Shown: positions 10,605-21,797 of the stretch, one piece after another
How the letters are laid out: every line of letters starts with the position of its first letter
Position numbering within the stretch: the first letter of the stretch is position 1
Assembly: GCF_958979055.1 (NCBI RefSeq)
Contig: NC_084889.1
Location: forward strand, 15,330,761-15,394,760
Direction of reading: 5' to 3'
Length of the DNA: 64,000 nt
DNA from: Alnus glutinosa
Taxonomy: Eukaryota; Streptophyta; Magnoliopsida; Fagales; Betulaceae
Program-made: the position numbers and the translations under genes
Notes under the pieces: model-generated
Databases searched by the model: none
What the model saw: the letters and a program-made list of their open reading frames with translations, nothing else
What the model was told of the DNA's origin: nothing

Positions 10605-12550
10605 GGGAAAACTACAATTTACCCCCCTAATATTTACACATATTTACACCAATTTGCAATTCTGGTACCAATGTTTAGATTGCTTCAATTGCACCTTAGA
10701 AAGTTTCAAAAATTTGCAATCTACCCCCTTCCGTCCAATTGCTCCGTCTGATGAGACGGAAGTCACACCATGTGCGCGGCACATGCATATTTTGGTCTAG
10801 ACTTGCCAAAAATACCCTTATTTAAACGGCAGCGTTTCTCATTCAAATTCTTTTATATTGAAAAACGGTGCCGGACCAAAAATTCCCAAAAAAAAAAAAA
10901 AAAAAAAAAAAAACAGAACACCAAAAAACTCAACTCCACGTCGTCGTCTTCTTCGCAGAGGACCGCCATGCGCTCCTGAGCATGCTTCACACGTCTGTTC
11001 ATCTCTCAGTCTTTTGCTGACACTTCTGCCTCCATTGTCGACCTTCCCTTCCCTTGAAACGTGGCTAGTTGCATGTACCATTTTCATGCCACCGCTTTTC
11101 TCTGGACCTTTTCAAATCTTTATTTACGCGTCAGAAAGCTTTTTACACCTCCGCAAAACTTCACCACATTTCTGATCTTCTCCTGCACGTTGCACCCATT
11201 CTCTGGACCTTCAAACCACGACACTCCTCTCCTTCCTTTATTTAAGCAATCATTCTCGCCGTTCAGGACGTCAGCAACGAGTTAAATTTTCAGAGATACT
11301 CGAGCTTCAAAGTTGTTCAACTCAAGAGGTAGTTTCAGAGCCCTCTTTCCTATTATTTTATTTAGCCTTTATTAATGTTTTTTCTCTCCATCACTCGCAG
11401 AAGACCTTTTTTTTTTTTTTTTTTTTTTGTCTTCTTCCCTTTCTTCTTCTTTTTTCTGCCTCTTTCTTGTTGTTATTTTTCATACCTGAAGGAAGTCAGA
11501 GAGGCAAGAGGGAGAGGGAGTAACCGAAAGGCAGAGAGAGAGAGTAAGAGAAAGTGGGGGAGGAAGAGACCCAGCCGGTGGGCTGGCCACCGGACTGGGC
11601 GGAAGACGCCGCCGGGCCCAGAGGCCACGGCCCCGCACCGGCGACGCCACCGGAGAGCGTTTTCCGGCGACTTCTGGGTCCCTATAGTATAGAAAATCCG
11701 TCCCCTGTGAGTATTGATTTATGGGTTTTTGATTTTCTAGGTTTAGGATGGAAAATTTAGGAGGAAAATTTTCTGATTTTATTGAAGGATTTTCGGTGAA
11801 GAAGAGAGAAACTATCGGGTATTGAAATTTCTGAACTTTTTCTGAAGAAAAACCGTAGGGGTGTAGAAGAATTCACTGGGTAGACTTTCGGGTAAGAGTT
11901 CTCTTGAGATTTAATTTTTGGTATGATTTTCTTTTGATTTGGGTTGATTATTTCTGGAATGGAGAAGATTTTCTGGGTACCGTGATTTTGGGGGTTAAAC
12001 CATATGGGTGTGAAATCAAAAAATTCCAGATTGTTTTTCAGGTAGAGGAACCGGTGGCATGAAGGTTCTGCTTTAAGGAATCAAGAGAATGAAAGCTGCC
12101 ATTTTCTCTAACAAAGCCTCGGCCATCGTCAGAGTCGGTGAGTTGAAAGAGACTGAAAGTTTTCTTGTATTGTGTTACAAAAATTCTTTCCAAATTCAAG
12201 AAGGTGTAGCACAGATTCTTTCCATAGCCAAAGGCAACAGCAGAAGCTAGACCAACGGAAGAAGACGACGACGTGGAATTGGTGGAAAGCACCGGACGAT
12301 AGTGGTTTTTTTCATTTACATGGAATGCTAGGTTTCATTTTACATGAGGGTATTTTTGTCCCATTTTTTGGCTATAAGTCACGTGAGGCGCACGTGACTG
12401 CATTTCCGTCTCATCAAACGGAGCAATTGGACGGAAGGGGATGGATTGCAAATTTTTGTAACTTTCTTGGGTACAATTGAAGCAATCTAAACATTGATAC
12501 TAGGATTGCAAATTGGTGTAAACATTAGGGGGGTAAATTGCAGTTTTCCC
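10605..12550. mobile_element. Long-TIR Mutator-like element (MULE), possible Pack-MULE
   Basis: The ends are GGGAAAACTACAATTTACC and, inverted, GGGAAAACTGCAATTTACC. The inverted arms run about 190 bp (10605-10800 against 12360-12550) and share the CAATTGCTCCGT..GATGAGACGG block. AAGAAATT directly flanks both ends (10597-10604 and 12551-12558), fitting an 8-9 bp MULE duplication. The interior has no transposase frame. It holds a poly(A) run (10888-10914), a pyrimidine-rich leader-like stretch and a GC-rich block (about 11560-11680) unlike its surroundings, which may be captured host sequence. The origin of that block is not recognised. Confidence 0.82.
11500..11700. other. GC-rich insert inside the MULE, possible captured gene piece
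   Basis: A GAGAGAG-rich run is followed by about 120 bp of GGCCACCGG/GCCGCCGGGC-type sequence ending near TTTTCCGGCGACTTC. It is far more GC-rich than flanking DNA and resembles a 5' leader or first exon. I cannot match it to a protein family. Confidence 0.35.
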
Positions 12551-13103
12551 AAGAAATTTTTTTTTACAGATATCTGAAGAAAAAAAATTACATTAAAAAG
12601 AAAAAAAAAATCTTGATGTTGATGCTGATGCTCGCCCCCTACTGATAATAGAAGAAAAAAAAAATGCATGAAAAACCAACCATCAAAGAAAATTTTATCA
12701 CAAAAAAAAAAACAACCATTAAATGCGCGCTTAGGAAGAGTAACGGAACAATTTTGTGGAAAAAAAAAATTATATTTATCTCTCCATCTTTGGAAACTTT
12801 AGAACTCCTACATAAAAAAACCAACCATCTCCGCCTCTTCCTCGACAATCTCTCGCATCGTAAGCCTTCTACTTTTTTTTTTTTTCTTTTCTATTACTTA
12901 GCTGAGAGTGACTGTGAGACAATGGTTGTTGAGTTGTTCTCTTTCTTCATTTGCTTTTCAGTTTTCAGGATAAGGATGAAAATCTGTGGTTGACAGGTTG
13001 TCTTTATTTTGCTTTTCAAAATTTTATTTATTTATTTTTTAGATACTTTTCAGAATTTCAGTCATTGCAAGTTGCAACGTGACTTGTCAACGTGGGCCAC
13101 AAC

Positions 13104-13745
13104 TAAAAGAAGTGATAAACTGAGGGAAATTTTATTCAATAATTTCCAAGTAACCAATTACATCAATATATACTAGTCTGTATAGAAACAGAGAAAGGAA
13201 AACTATAATTCTAATTTACAGTCAAATCAGAATTGATACATGTAATTGATTATAATGAAATTATCTCCTCCAGCTTTCTTTCCTTGTGAGTGCAACGGCT
13301 ATACTTTTGTATACTTGAAGAGCACGGCAGGCAATGTGTCAAATGTATCCATGGCGAGTTTCCTTTGATATCATGCCTTTGTGATCTGTCATTGTGATCT
13401 GATTGCATCAATGTTGAATGCATTTGATTGCACATATCTCGGTTCCCTTTCTTCCCTTTTGTGGTGTGTGTCGCAACATGATATGCTGCATAATTGGTGG
13501 TTGTGATGTCTGCAGCATTGGCAGCTGTGATGTCTGCAGTATCGACAGTTGGCTGATTGTCTCCATGCAAGTCTTGAGACTTTCCTTTGCTGGCAGTGTT
13601 TGATATTGCAGCATTGATGGCTGCAATATCAGTAGATGCAGCTTGAGACTTTCCTTTGCTGGCAGTTGCCTTTGGTGCCATGTGTGCTGCCTCAATGGCA
13701 GTGGCTTGGGCTGTTTCTGTGACAGCTGCATCCATAGGTTTAACA
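13104..13745 (-). repeat. Copia 3' LTR
   Basis: A 642-bp LTR preceded on the minus strand by a G-rich polypurine tract (13746-13758, GCTTGCGGGGGGA on the minus strand). Relative to the 5' LTR it lacks about 40 bp near 13665, next to a repeated TTGCTGGCAGT motif. It contains internal GCTGTGATGTCTGCAG repeats. Confidence 0.82.
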
Positions 13746-13759
13746 TCCCCCCGCAAGCT

Positions 13760-14639
13760 GATAGGGGAAGGATGCACCTTCAGCTTGGACTTAAGAGAGT
13801 AGAACCGGGTTGTAGGAAGGCCCTTAGTGAACACATCAGCAAGTTGGTCATCTGTGGAGATATAGGCAATTGAGATGTCTTTATTGAGGACTTTCTCACG
13901 CACAAATTGATAGTCTACTTCAATATGCTTTGTGCGAGCATGGTAGACAGGATTTGAGGTCAAAGCAAGGGCACTAACATTATCACACCAGATGATGGGG
14001 GCAACTCGGAGAAGAATAAGAAGTTTACAAAACAGCATACGAAGCCAAAAAAGCTCAGCAGTGACTATGGCGAGAGACCTATACTCGGCTTCAGTGCTAG
14101 AGCGAGACACCACCAGCTATTTCTTGGCACTCCATGAGATGAGACAATCTCCCAAGAACACAGCATAACCAGATGTGGAGCGCCTATCATCCGGACTGTC
14201 GGCCCAGTTAGAATCACAATAGGCACTGAGTTGCAGGTTAGTTTTGGTGAAGGTAATGCCATGGTCACTAGTAGCTTTGAGAAAACGGAGAACCCTCTTT
14301 GCAGCAGTCCAGTGAGTGGTAGTGGGATGATGGAGATGTTGACATAACTGATTCACGGAGTAAGCAAGATCCGAATGAGTGAGTGTGCAATACTGGAGAG
14401 CCCCAACTAAGCTGCGATATTCAGAGAAGTCTTGCAAAGGATAACCATCATATTGGGAGAGTTTGGACCCGGAGGCACAAGGGGACTTGGCTGGTTTGGC
14501 ATCAGCCATGTGTGTGCGATGAAGGATGTCTACCACATACTTGGCTTGACAAAGATGAAGCCCATCAGCAGTGCGGGTGACCTGAATGCCAAGGAAATAA
14601 CTCAGGGGCCCCAAATCCTTGACAGGAAACTCCTTTTAC
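13760..14639 (-). pseudogene. Copia reverse transcriptase C-terminus and RNase H
   Basis: The minus strand reads FPVKDLGPLSYFLGIQV, then YVVDILHRTHM and YRSLVGALQYCTLTHSDLAY. The RNase H block follows: YCDSNWADSPDDRRSTSGY, SRSSTEAEYRSLA, IWCDNVSALALTSNP, RTKHIEVDYQFVRE and QLADVFTKGL. One in-frame TAG (14117-14119) sits where the family has Gln before the SRSSTEAEY motif, otherwise the frame is open. The catalytic YVDD part of RT is not present. Confidence 0.88.
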
Positions 14640-15113
14640 ATACTTGAAGAGCACGGCAGGCAGTGTGTCAAATGTATCCATGGCGAGTTTCCTTTGATAT
14701 CATGACTTTGTGATCTGTCATTGTGATCTGATTGCATCAATGTTGAATGCATTTGATTGCACATATCTCGGTTCCCTTTCTTCCCTTTTGTGGTGTGTGT
14801 CGCAGCATGATATGCTGCATAATTGGTGGTTGTGATGTCTGCAGCATTGGCAGCTGTGATGTCTGTAGTATCGACAGTTGGCTGATTGTCTCCATGCAAG
14901 TCTTGAGACTTTCCTTTGCTGGCAGTGTTTGATATTGCAGCATTGATGGCTGCAATATCAGTAGATGCGGCTTGAGACTTTCCTTTGTTGGCAGTAGCCG
15001 TTGGTGTCATGTGTGTTGCTACTTTGCTGGCAGTTGCCTTTGGTGCCATGTGTGCTGCCTCAATGGCAGTGGCTTGGGCTGTTTCTGTGACAGCTGCATC
15101 CATAGGTTTAACA
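14640..15113 (-). repeat. Copia 5' LTR, truncated at the internal deletion join
   Basis: Matches 13312-13745 closely. The extra segment at about 14995-15035 shows the longer form of the GGCAGT repeat. The inner third of the LTR is missing because the internal deletion begins inside it. Confidence 0.8.
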
Positions 15114-15118
15114 ACAAC

Positions 15119-15589
15119 CACCTTTTTTTTTTTATAAAGTTAATTTTCTTTGTTTTGCTTTTCTTTATTACTTACAGTCATTGCAATTTGCAAAGATCTT
15201 TCATCTTTATTACTTAATAAATTATAACTTTTATTTTTTTTCAAACTTCCATAGTCGAATTCAGTTTATTTATTTGTTCTTTTGACATCAATGTGATTAT
15301 AAATGATTTTATTGACTCTTCTTTTTTATTATAGTTTTTTTTATTTAATATTCTGATAAGAACAACCTTGTCATTTTTTTTTTATAAGGTTTTCTTTATA
15401 CTTTGGGAATAAGCCAACTGGCCAAGTGACAAGTTTCATTATAATTTTTGCCACTTTCAGGTACGTTATTTGTTATTGTTTGTTCTTTTTATTAAGACAT
15501 TGTTTGTTGATTTGTTAAATTAATAGCTATCGGAATATGCTAATAATTTTATTAGAATATCATTAGAGTATGTGCCATTAGGCCATTAG
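15119..15589. other. AT-rich spacer, no gene seen
   Basis: T-rich DNA between the copia element and the hAT relic. The CAGTCATTGCAATTTGCAA at 15176 resembles CAGTCATTGCAAGTTGCAA at 13059 on the other side of the copia element. No coding signal. Confidence 0.5.
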
Positions 15590-15716
15590 TTGTTTAGTGT
15601 GGAAAGTCTACATTGAAAGGGAAATTTCTGAAAGCTTCATTTCAGATTTGATACTAGATGATTTTGTTTCTCTAAGGGTGCGTATGATGCAATTTTAAAC
15701 ACCTTGTATTTTGTAT

Positions 15717-15750
<34 letters not shown>

Positions 15751-15990
15751 GCGTATTAGTACCTACATGTTAACTAATATATCAATTTGGCATATATTTA
15801 TGAAGTTTGATAGATACATTTTTTGTGATACATATATTATGTTATAATTTATATTTTGAATAGTAATTACCATACTTTTATATATTATAATAAAAATATA
15901 ATATATAAAAAGAACAAAAAAAATTATTTATTATTATATTTTATTATTTAATTCCGCCCCTACTAAGACAGATTCCTAGCTCCGCCACTG
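15590..15990 (+). mobile_element. hAT 3'-end relic
   Basis: Translation near 15603-15690 reads VYIEREISESFISDLILDDF, parallel to the C-terminus of the transposase at 4654-7104. The sequence ends CTAGCTCCGCCACTG (15976-15990), a hAT-type terminus. The left end was not located, so no target duplication can be shown. Confidence 0.6.
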
Positions 15991-15998
15991 CATGCATG

Positions 15999-16295
15999 TC
16001 TCAAGTTTCATGGAGGCATTTAGTAAGGGGATTAGGATTCAACTTGTTTCATAACCTTTCCAAAAAATAAAATAAAAAAAGATCCATTTGAACCCCCCTA
16101 GCCTTACTTGGAGGAAGGACCATAGAATTGGCTAGCTAGCTTTCTTATATGGATAAACTCTATTCCACTATAAATTATATAACTTTTTGATTATCTAAAG
16201 CACAATAAGTAACATGTTACCAGTTAAAAAAATGATTTTAAGGTCGATGGGTATTAAGTCGAATGGGGATTTAATGACCTTAATATGAGTGAGTG

Positions 16296-16344
<49 letters not shown>

Positions 16345-17215
16345 TAATAAGACTTTGCATTCAAAAACTGTCATTTCATTTCATTTTTATTTTATTGCTT
16401 AAGACATACATGTATGTATGTTGTATGTTGTATGTATGTGTTTCGTTGTTATGGGTTATGAAATGCATATGTATATACGTGTATGACAGAAGTTATATTA
16501 TTTATTAATTCTTCATATGCTTATTTTATCAGTTGCGTTAATGGTTTTGATTGGAAATCACTTTTGCAGACATTATGATCATATGAATATAATATTTTCT
16601 TAATAAGATACCTAATGAAATCAGTTACCCTTATATTATTGAAATAGTTAATTCACTCAATTGCATATGTTGTTGTGATAATGTTCACAATTGTATAGAT
16701 GGATGTGCTGGTATGAAGGAGGAAGATCAGGTCGGCCAGGATTCCTATGTCGATCGATCCTGATATCTATGGATGATGATATATATTGCCTTCTTATGAA
16801 ATACTACTATATCTAATTTGTATTTTGCTATGTATTTACTTTTCCTTAGTATGTATTTGTTTGCTATATTGTGTGTGAACGCTTTATTTGTATTTGCTAT
16901 TGTGCTGCCTGAGCCACTTACGTGTAATTAATGATCTATTGTATTTATTCGGTAAGAACACATTTTTTTATATTTATTTAATTGAGGTTTATACAGTGAG
17001 CTTTGAAGTGTTCTGTGAGGATTACCTTTTTTTTAAAAAAAAAAATATACATACATATTCTGCTGCGAGATTTTCTTGTCTCTGATGTAGTAATGTCACA
17101 TGGTTGATCATATATCATAACTTACGACTTTTTGTAGAAGGCGGTGTGTTATAGTGTCTGAGAGCTTTTTGCCAACAGAGATGGTGGCAGAGATTTGTGG
17201 ATTTGGGTGTGGTGG
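15999..17215. other. Intergenic, no gene seen
   Basis: AT-rich with a long poly(A) tract (about 16299-16340) and ATGTATGTTGTATG-type short tandem repeats (16405-16440). Short open frames here show no recognisable domain. Confidence 0.5.
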
Positions 17216-17891
17216 TGTAATGCCCCCAAAATTAAATAATTATATTTCCTTAACTTGGAGTGTTACTTGTTGTGTCATCAAACCAATTGACTGAATCAAC
17301 CATGCTACACTAATTATCAGAGCAGACTATAAAGGAAACTAGAATTAATGGATATGAGATTCTAATAATAAGTCATTAAACATAATATTTATTATCAATC
17401 ATAGATTCAGAGCTTACAAACAGACAATTCTATCACAATAATAGCTAATTAATACTAATCCAACCTAATAATATGAGTCATTCACTCTGCATCTTCATCC
17501 CAGCAAATTTCTCACTCTACCACCTCATAGTCTGCTAATCTAAAAAACATCAACGTATCTCACGATAGAAGAAAAGTAACTACATAAGAGCACTAGGAGC
17601 AGCTTCCTTTAAACTTTTCCTCAATTTAAGGAACTAAATCACTTTTTACTTCTCTATTTAAATGCACTCAACAATAGCTTCCTTTATGATTTCACTAAAC
17701 TTATTTAAATATTCTTAAAATTAAATGTTAGAGGAAAGAGAAATTATTTAAATATTGTTTTAAATAACTACCAGATGAATAAGAAAGTAAAGAAAAAGTT
17801 TTTTCATATTAAAATAATATTAAGAAAACCAAATGTGTTTCAAACGGATATTCTTTTTATTTATTTTATTTTATTATTTCAAGGTATTACA
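17216..17891. mobile_element. Possible solo LTR
   Basis: The ends form the terminal palindrome TGTAATGCC ... GGTATTACA, a common LTR end type. Flanks are GGTGG and TGTGG, a four-of-five match, inside a GT/GGT-rich stretch that blurs the duplication. No internal domain. It could also be a TIR element with a longer TGTGGTGGTG duplication. Confidence 0.4.
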
Positions 17892-19000
17892 TGTGGTGGT
17901 GAGAGCTTGAGGGGTTTGGGGCTGTGGATTTTGAGGCGCAGAGAGGTGAGAAGACATTTGAGGGGTAGAGAGAAAGTGTCTCTGTGTGGTTTTGGTTCAC
18001 TGTAAAAGAGCTAGCTAGGGAAGAGACGTTTGGCCTAGGAAAAGTAAAAGGTCAGAAACTTAACCAAACAATATTGCTTTCTGCTTTTTTGGTAAAAAGC
18101 AAAAACGCCTCAAAATCACTTTTCCAAATAGACCCTATATTTTTCTTAAGTATTTCATCAAACATCTTGCGAGCATATAACTGTTTTCCCTTACTTTGTA
18201 CACATATCAACAATGGAGTTCTTTGTAAACATATAAGCTAGAGATGTAATCAACGCACTAACATTGATCATTATAGTTTATATCTTCTTTAGTCTGCTGT
18301 CACACTATATTATTGTATGATAGATAGTTCCCAAAAGAATCTCAAAATTATAAAGAGAAAGAAGAGGCAAATGACTAGACACTCCATCACTTTTTAGCCA
18401 CATTATCATATCTCTCAAAGTCCAATGACTCAATCCCAAACTCAAGATTAGCATCAAGAACAATTGAAATGCACCGTTTAGTCCTTGTAGATGTTACCAT
18501 ACTTGTTCTATGTCTCAATATCATTGAAGGTATTACTTTTAGCCAAAAGGAAAGGTATGAATAAAGGACTTATGAATGGAAAATGTTTTACATCTTAAGA
18601 AAATGTAAATTATTTTACTTAACATTTAACTAAAAATGTTTTTCGATTGATTGACCAAATTTTACAAATGCAATCAAACATTCAAAAATATTGAAAAAGT
18701 TTTACAACGAAACAAAAATTAGACTAATGCAAAAAAGGATATGATACATCAAATAGTTGAATTTTTATTGATTATTCTTTTTCTTCTTTTTTTTTCACTA
18801 CTTTTTTATTAAATATATATCAAATAGATGGATTTGATTCAGCATAATAAGTGAATAATTGAACACATAGAGAAAAAAGAGTAAATAATTGAATAGATAT
18901 TTATAGAGAGAGTACATTTAACTAGTAAATAATAACTCGAATATATCAGAGTCCGTTGATAGACATATACGAAAATTGAATATGTATTTAATTTATAGAA

Positions 19001-19157
19001 TAATGCTATATATCACATAAATATTCCATAATGGTAATATATATATATATATTAAACAATGCATGGTTGATTCAATGATTATTAAAGTTTGCCACGTCAA
19101 CATTATTAAATATTTATAGAATGTTTGTGTTGTGCCGTAGCATTACTCTTATTTATA
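19001..19157. mobile_element. MITE with AGAATAATGCTA-type ends
   Basis: The left end AGAATAATGCTATA and the right end TAGCATTACTCTTATT are imperfect inverted copies around an AT-rich core with an (AT)n run. Similar ends recur at 40856-41018. No target duplication resolved. Confidence 0.45.
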
Positions 19158-19460
19158 TTCATTTTTCAGCTACCCAATAGGCAATAATAAAAACGAAAAT
19201 ATTATTTACTCTTTAAAAAAAAAAAAAGAAAAGAAAAAAAAAAAGCGAAGATAAAGCCCCCTGTCAAACCAATGGATTTTGTTTTTAATACAAGTGTTCA
19301 TTTAAGAGCGGTTAGACTTTGTCATGTCAATTTTCTAAAATATTATGTGAGATATTTGTTTCGTAGGCAACATTACTCTTATTTATATTCATTTTCCGAC
19401 TAACCAATGAGAAAAGCAAAAATAATTGTTTAAAAAAAAAAGCGAAAATAAAGCTTCCCA
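19075..19460. repeat. Imperfect tandem duplication (about 230-bp period)
   Basis: The segment about 19083-19255 (AAGTTTGCCACGTCAACATT ... CATTACTCTTATTTATATTC ... AGCGAAGATAAAGCC) is repeated, diverged, at about 19316-19460 (CTTTGTCATGTCAATTTTC ... CATTACTCTTATTTATATTC ... AGCGAAAATAAAGC). It covers the right half of the neighbouring MITE plus its flank. Confidence 0.6.
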
Positions 19461-19508
19461 CCCCGGGGCGATGAAAAGAGAAAGTAATTCTAGTTATCTA
19501 AAAAGAAA

Positions 19509-19513
19509 CACTA

Positions 19514-19550
<37 letters not shown>

Positions 19551-20837
19551 AAAATTATGGACGGTTTTTTTCTAGACGGTTTCTAAAACCGTTTAGATTA
19601 AAGTTTTACAAATGGTTTTGAAACAACAGTCTCTAAATAAATAAATATGGACGGTTTGAGTAAATCTTCCATAAATTTACAGACGGTTTGAAAAAAACTG
19701 TCTGGAAATTTACATTTCCAGACGGTTTTGATCAAATCGTCTACAAATTTATAGACGGTTTGGAGAAAACCGTCTGGAAATTTACATTTCCGGACGGTTT
19801 TTTTCAAACCGTCTAGAATTATTGATATTAAACAAAAAAAAAATGGTGACAAAAATCGCATGGATTAAATATATATATATATATATTAATTATGGACGGT
19901 TTGAAAAAAACCGTCTAGAAATGTAAATTTCCAGAAGGTTTTTCCCAAACCGTCTAGAAATGTAAATTTCCAAACGATTTTTTCTCAAACCGTCTAGAAA
20001 TTCATTTCAGGACGGTTTGAAACTAATTGTCTGGAAATTCATAAGTATTCAAATGACACGAATAGGCACCCTCAGTCGTAGATTGAAACACTATCTACAG
20101 CTTAAACGCATATAAAGAAAATGATGCGGATTGAGAAGCATGTCAAAATGACACGGATTTGAACCCCGCATCGCATATTCCCCAAGCAAAGAAGGCGTAC
20201 AGCCCCTCTGAACCCCACATCGCAAATGTGAACCCCAGCCCCTTATGAACCCCAGTCGGCCAAATGACAACCCTGAGGATGAAGCAAAATGCTATTCTCT
20301 GACTCTTCAATCTAAAGGATCTTTCCTTTTTGGGTTCGTTGATTCACATGGGCGACAGGATCTCGACGGAACGGCGGGATCGGGACGACGGGAGAGAGTG
20401 CCGGAGATGGAGTGCCGAATCTGTCAAACCCACGCCGGTGTGCGTGGGTTTCCGACCGGATCTGGCAAGGTTGTCTGGGTTTCCGACCGAAACCCATGCT
20501 CGGCATCTCTCTCTGGCCGGATACAAAGAGATTCGGCCGGAATACCACGTATTCCGACCGGTTCCCTCTTCCTCTATCTTTCTCTGTCGCAGGTCGATGA
20601 GCGTGGGTGACGAATCTCTCTTCCTCTCTCCTTCTTTATCTCCGGCCGGCATATGAACCGTTTAGACCATATTAATTAGTTTTAATATAAAAAAAATCGA
20701 AACAGAAAAAAAAATAAAAAAAAATAAAAAATTTAAGTCTGGACAGTTTTACCCAAACAGTCCAGAAATTTATTTAGCGACGTTATATACTGGACGGTTA
20801 AATCGTACAGAAAAAACCGTTTAGAATTGATTCCATA

Positions 20838-20874
<37 letters not shown>

Positions 20875-20942
20875 CTGGACGGTTTAAAACCGTCAAGAAT
20901 TTGCTTTCCTTTTTTTTTTTTTCTTTTTTTTTTTTGGTAGTG
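19509..20942. mobile_element. Non-autonomous CACTA (En/Spm) element with subterminal repeat arrays
   Basis: The ends are CACTACAAAAAAA and its inverse TTTTTTTTGGTAGTG, and the 3-bp flanks are AAA on both sides (19506-19508 and 20943-20945). Both subterminal regions (about 19555-20040 and 20735-20900) are arrays of GGACGGTTT and AAACCGTC(T/C) in alternating orientation, the layout expected of transposase-binding repeats in CACTA elements. The middle (20230-20660) is GC-rich, with no complete transposase frame; it may be a promoter/leader remnant or captured host DNA. Confidence 0.85.
19555..20040. repeat. Subterminal GACGGTTT/AAACCGTC array of the CACTA element
   Basis: More than a dozen GACGGTTT-type motifs in both orientations, many paired into palindromes such as GACGGTTTGAAAAAAACCGTC and joined by GGAAATTTACATTTCC spacers. 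Predicted transcripts would fold into serial hairpins. Confidence 0.85.
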
Positions 20943-21469
20943 AAAGGAAAATGATACAAATCTATTCTCTATTCATTTTGCTTTCAAATTTACCATTAAA
21001 TTTGTGGGATCTATATTCGAGACCCAATGTGAATCTCACAAATCCAATGGTAAATTTAAAACTTTGTTGTATGGAAATGAGTATGAGATGTATAGGGAGT
21101 AATATGGTGGGAGAGTAACTATAAGGAGGATTCATGTCTTCCTTAAATCATCTCAAAATTGTTGTGCATTTTAAAATCAACATTATATCCAAATTTAATA
21201 GTGATATATCACACATCTAATGGTGATTTTAAAGGCCACATCAATTTAAGGAGGATATGAGTCTTCTTATAGCATTACTTATGCTAAAAACTATTTTTTC
21301 CTCTATTTTTATCCTCCTAAAGTTAAAATTATCATTATGATAATTTTCATCAAATGATAATTTTAAAAGTCACGTCAATTTTAAAAAGATAAAAAAAAAA
21401 AAAAAATAGAATGATAGTTAACTTTAGTGGATGATTAGGAGATGGATGGTTAACATATCTTAAAAAGAA

Positions 21470-21765
21470 GGGTTAAATACTCTATTGGTACCTGAGTTTT
21501 AAGCTTTTTTTAATTTAGTATTTAAGTTTTCATTTGTTTCATAGGTGGATCTGAGTATAAGGATAAAAATCACTTTGGTACTTTCGTTATATTTTTCATC
21601 CAAATATTAACGGTCCTGACATGTGGCCCTATATATAAAAAAAAATTAAAATTAAAAAAAAATCTTTAACAATTAATTAAAATAAAAAAAATAAAAAAAA
21701 TAAAAAAATAAAAAAATAAAAAAATTGAAAAAAAGTAAGGGGTTGCTGAGGCCACCATGGGATGG

Positions 21766-21797
<32 letters not shown>

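Larger units (their letters stand above)
13104..15113 (-). mobile_element. Internally deleted Ty1/copia element with both LTRs
   Basis: A complete 3' LTR (13104-13745) and a shortened 5' LTR (about 14640-15113) are direct repeats; both start, on the minus strand, TGTTAAACCTATGGATGC. The 5-bp duplication ACAAC is present at 13099-13103 and 15114-15118. The interior holds only the end of reverse transcriptase and RNase H. Everything from inside the 5' LTR through PBS, gag, protease, integrase and most of RT is gone, with the join at about 14638. The outer LTR end reads TA instead of the canonical CA on the minus strand, one transition. Confidence 0.87.

Noticed and set aside
13250..13740. Ala/Thr-rich frame (repeated TASKGKSQ-like units) on the minus strand
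   Set aside because: It is translation of the LTR; the same frame recurs in the other LTR and follows the RNase H end.
20245..20656. Overlapping open frames on both strands (up to 121 codons)
   Set aside because: They lie in the GC-rich core of the CACTA element, have no recognisable motif, and opposite-strand frames of similar length show this is composition, not coding.
19509..20942. CRISPR-like array from regularly spaced palindromic repeats
   Set aside because: Eukaryotic context, CACTA termini with an AAA duplication, imperfect repeats and short similar spacers exclude CRISPR.
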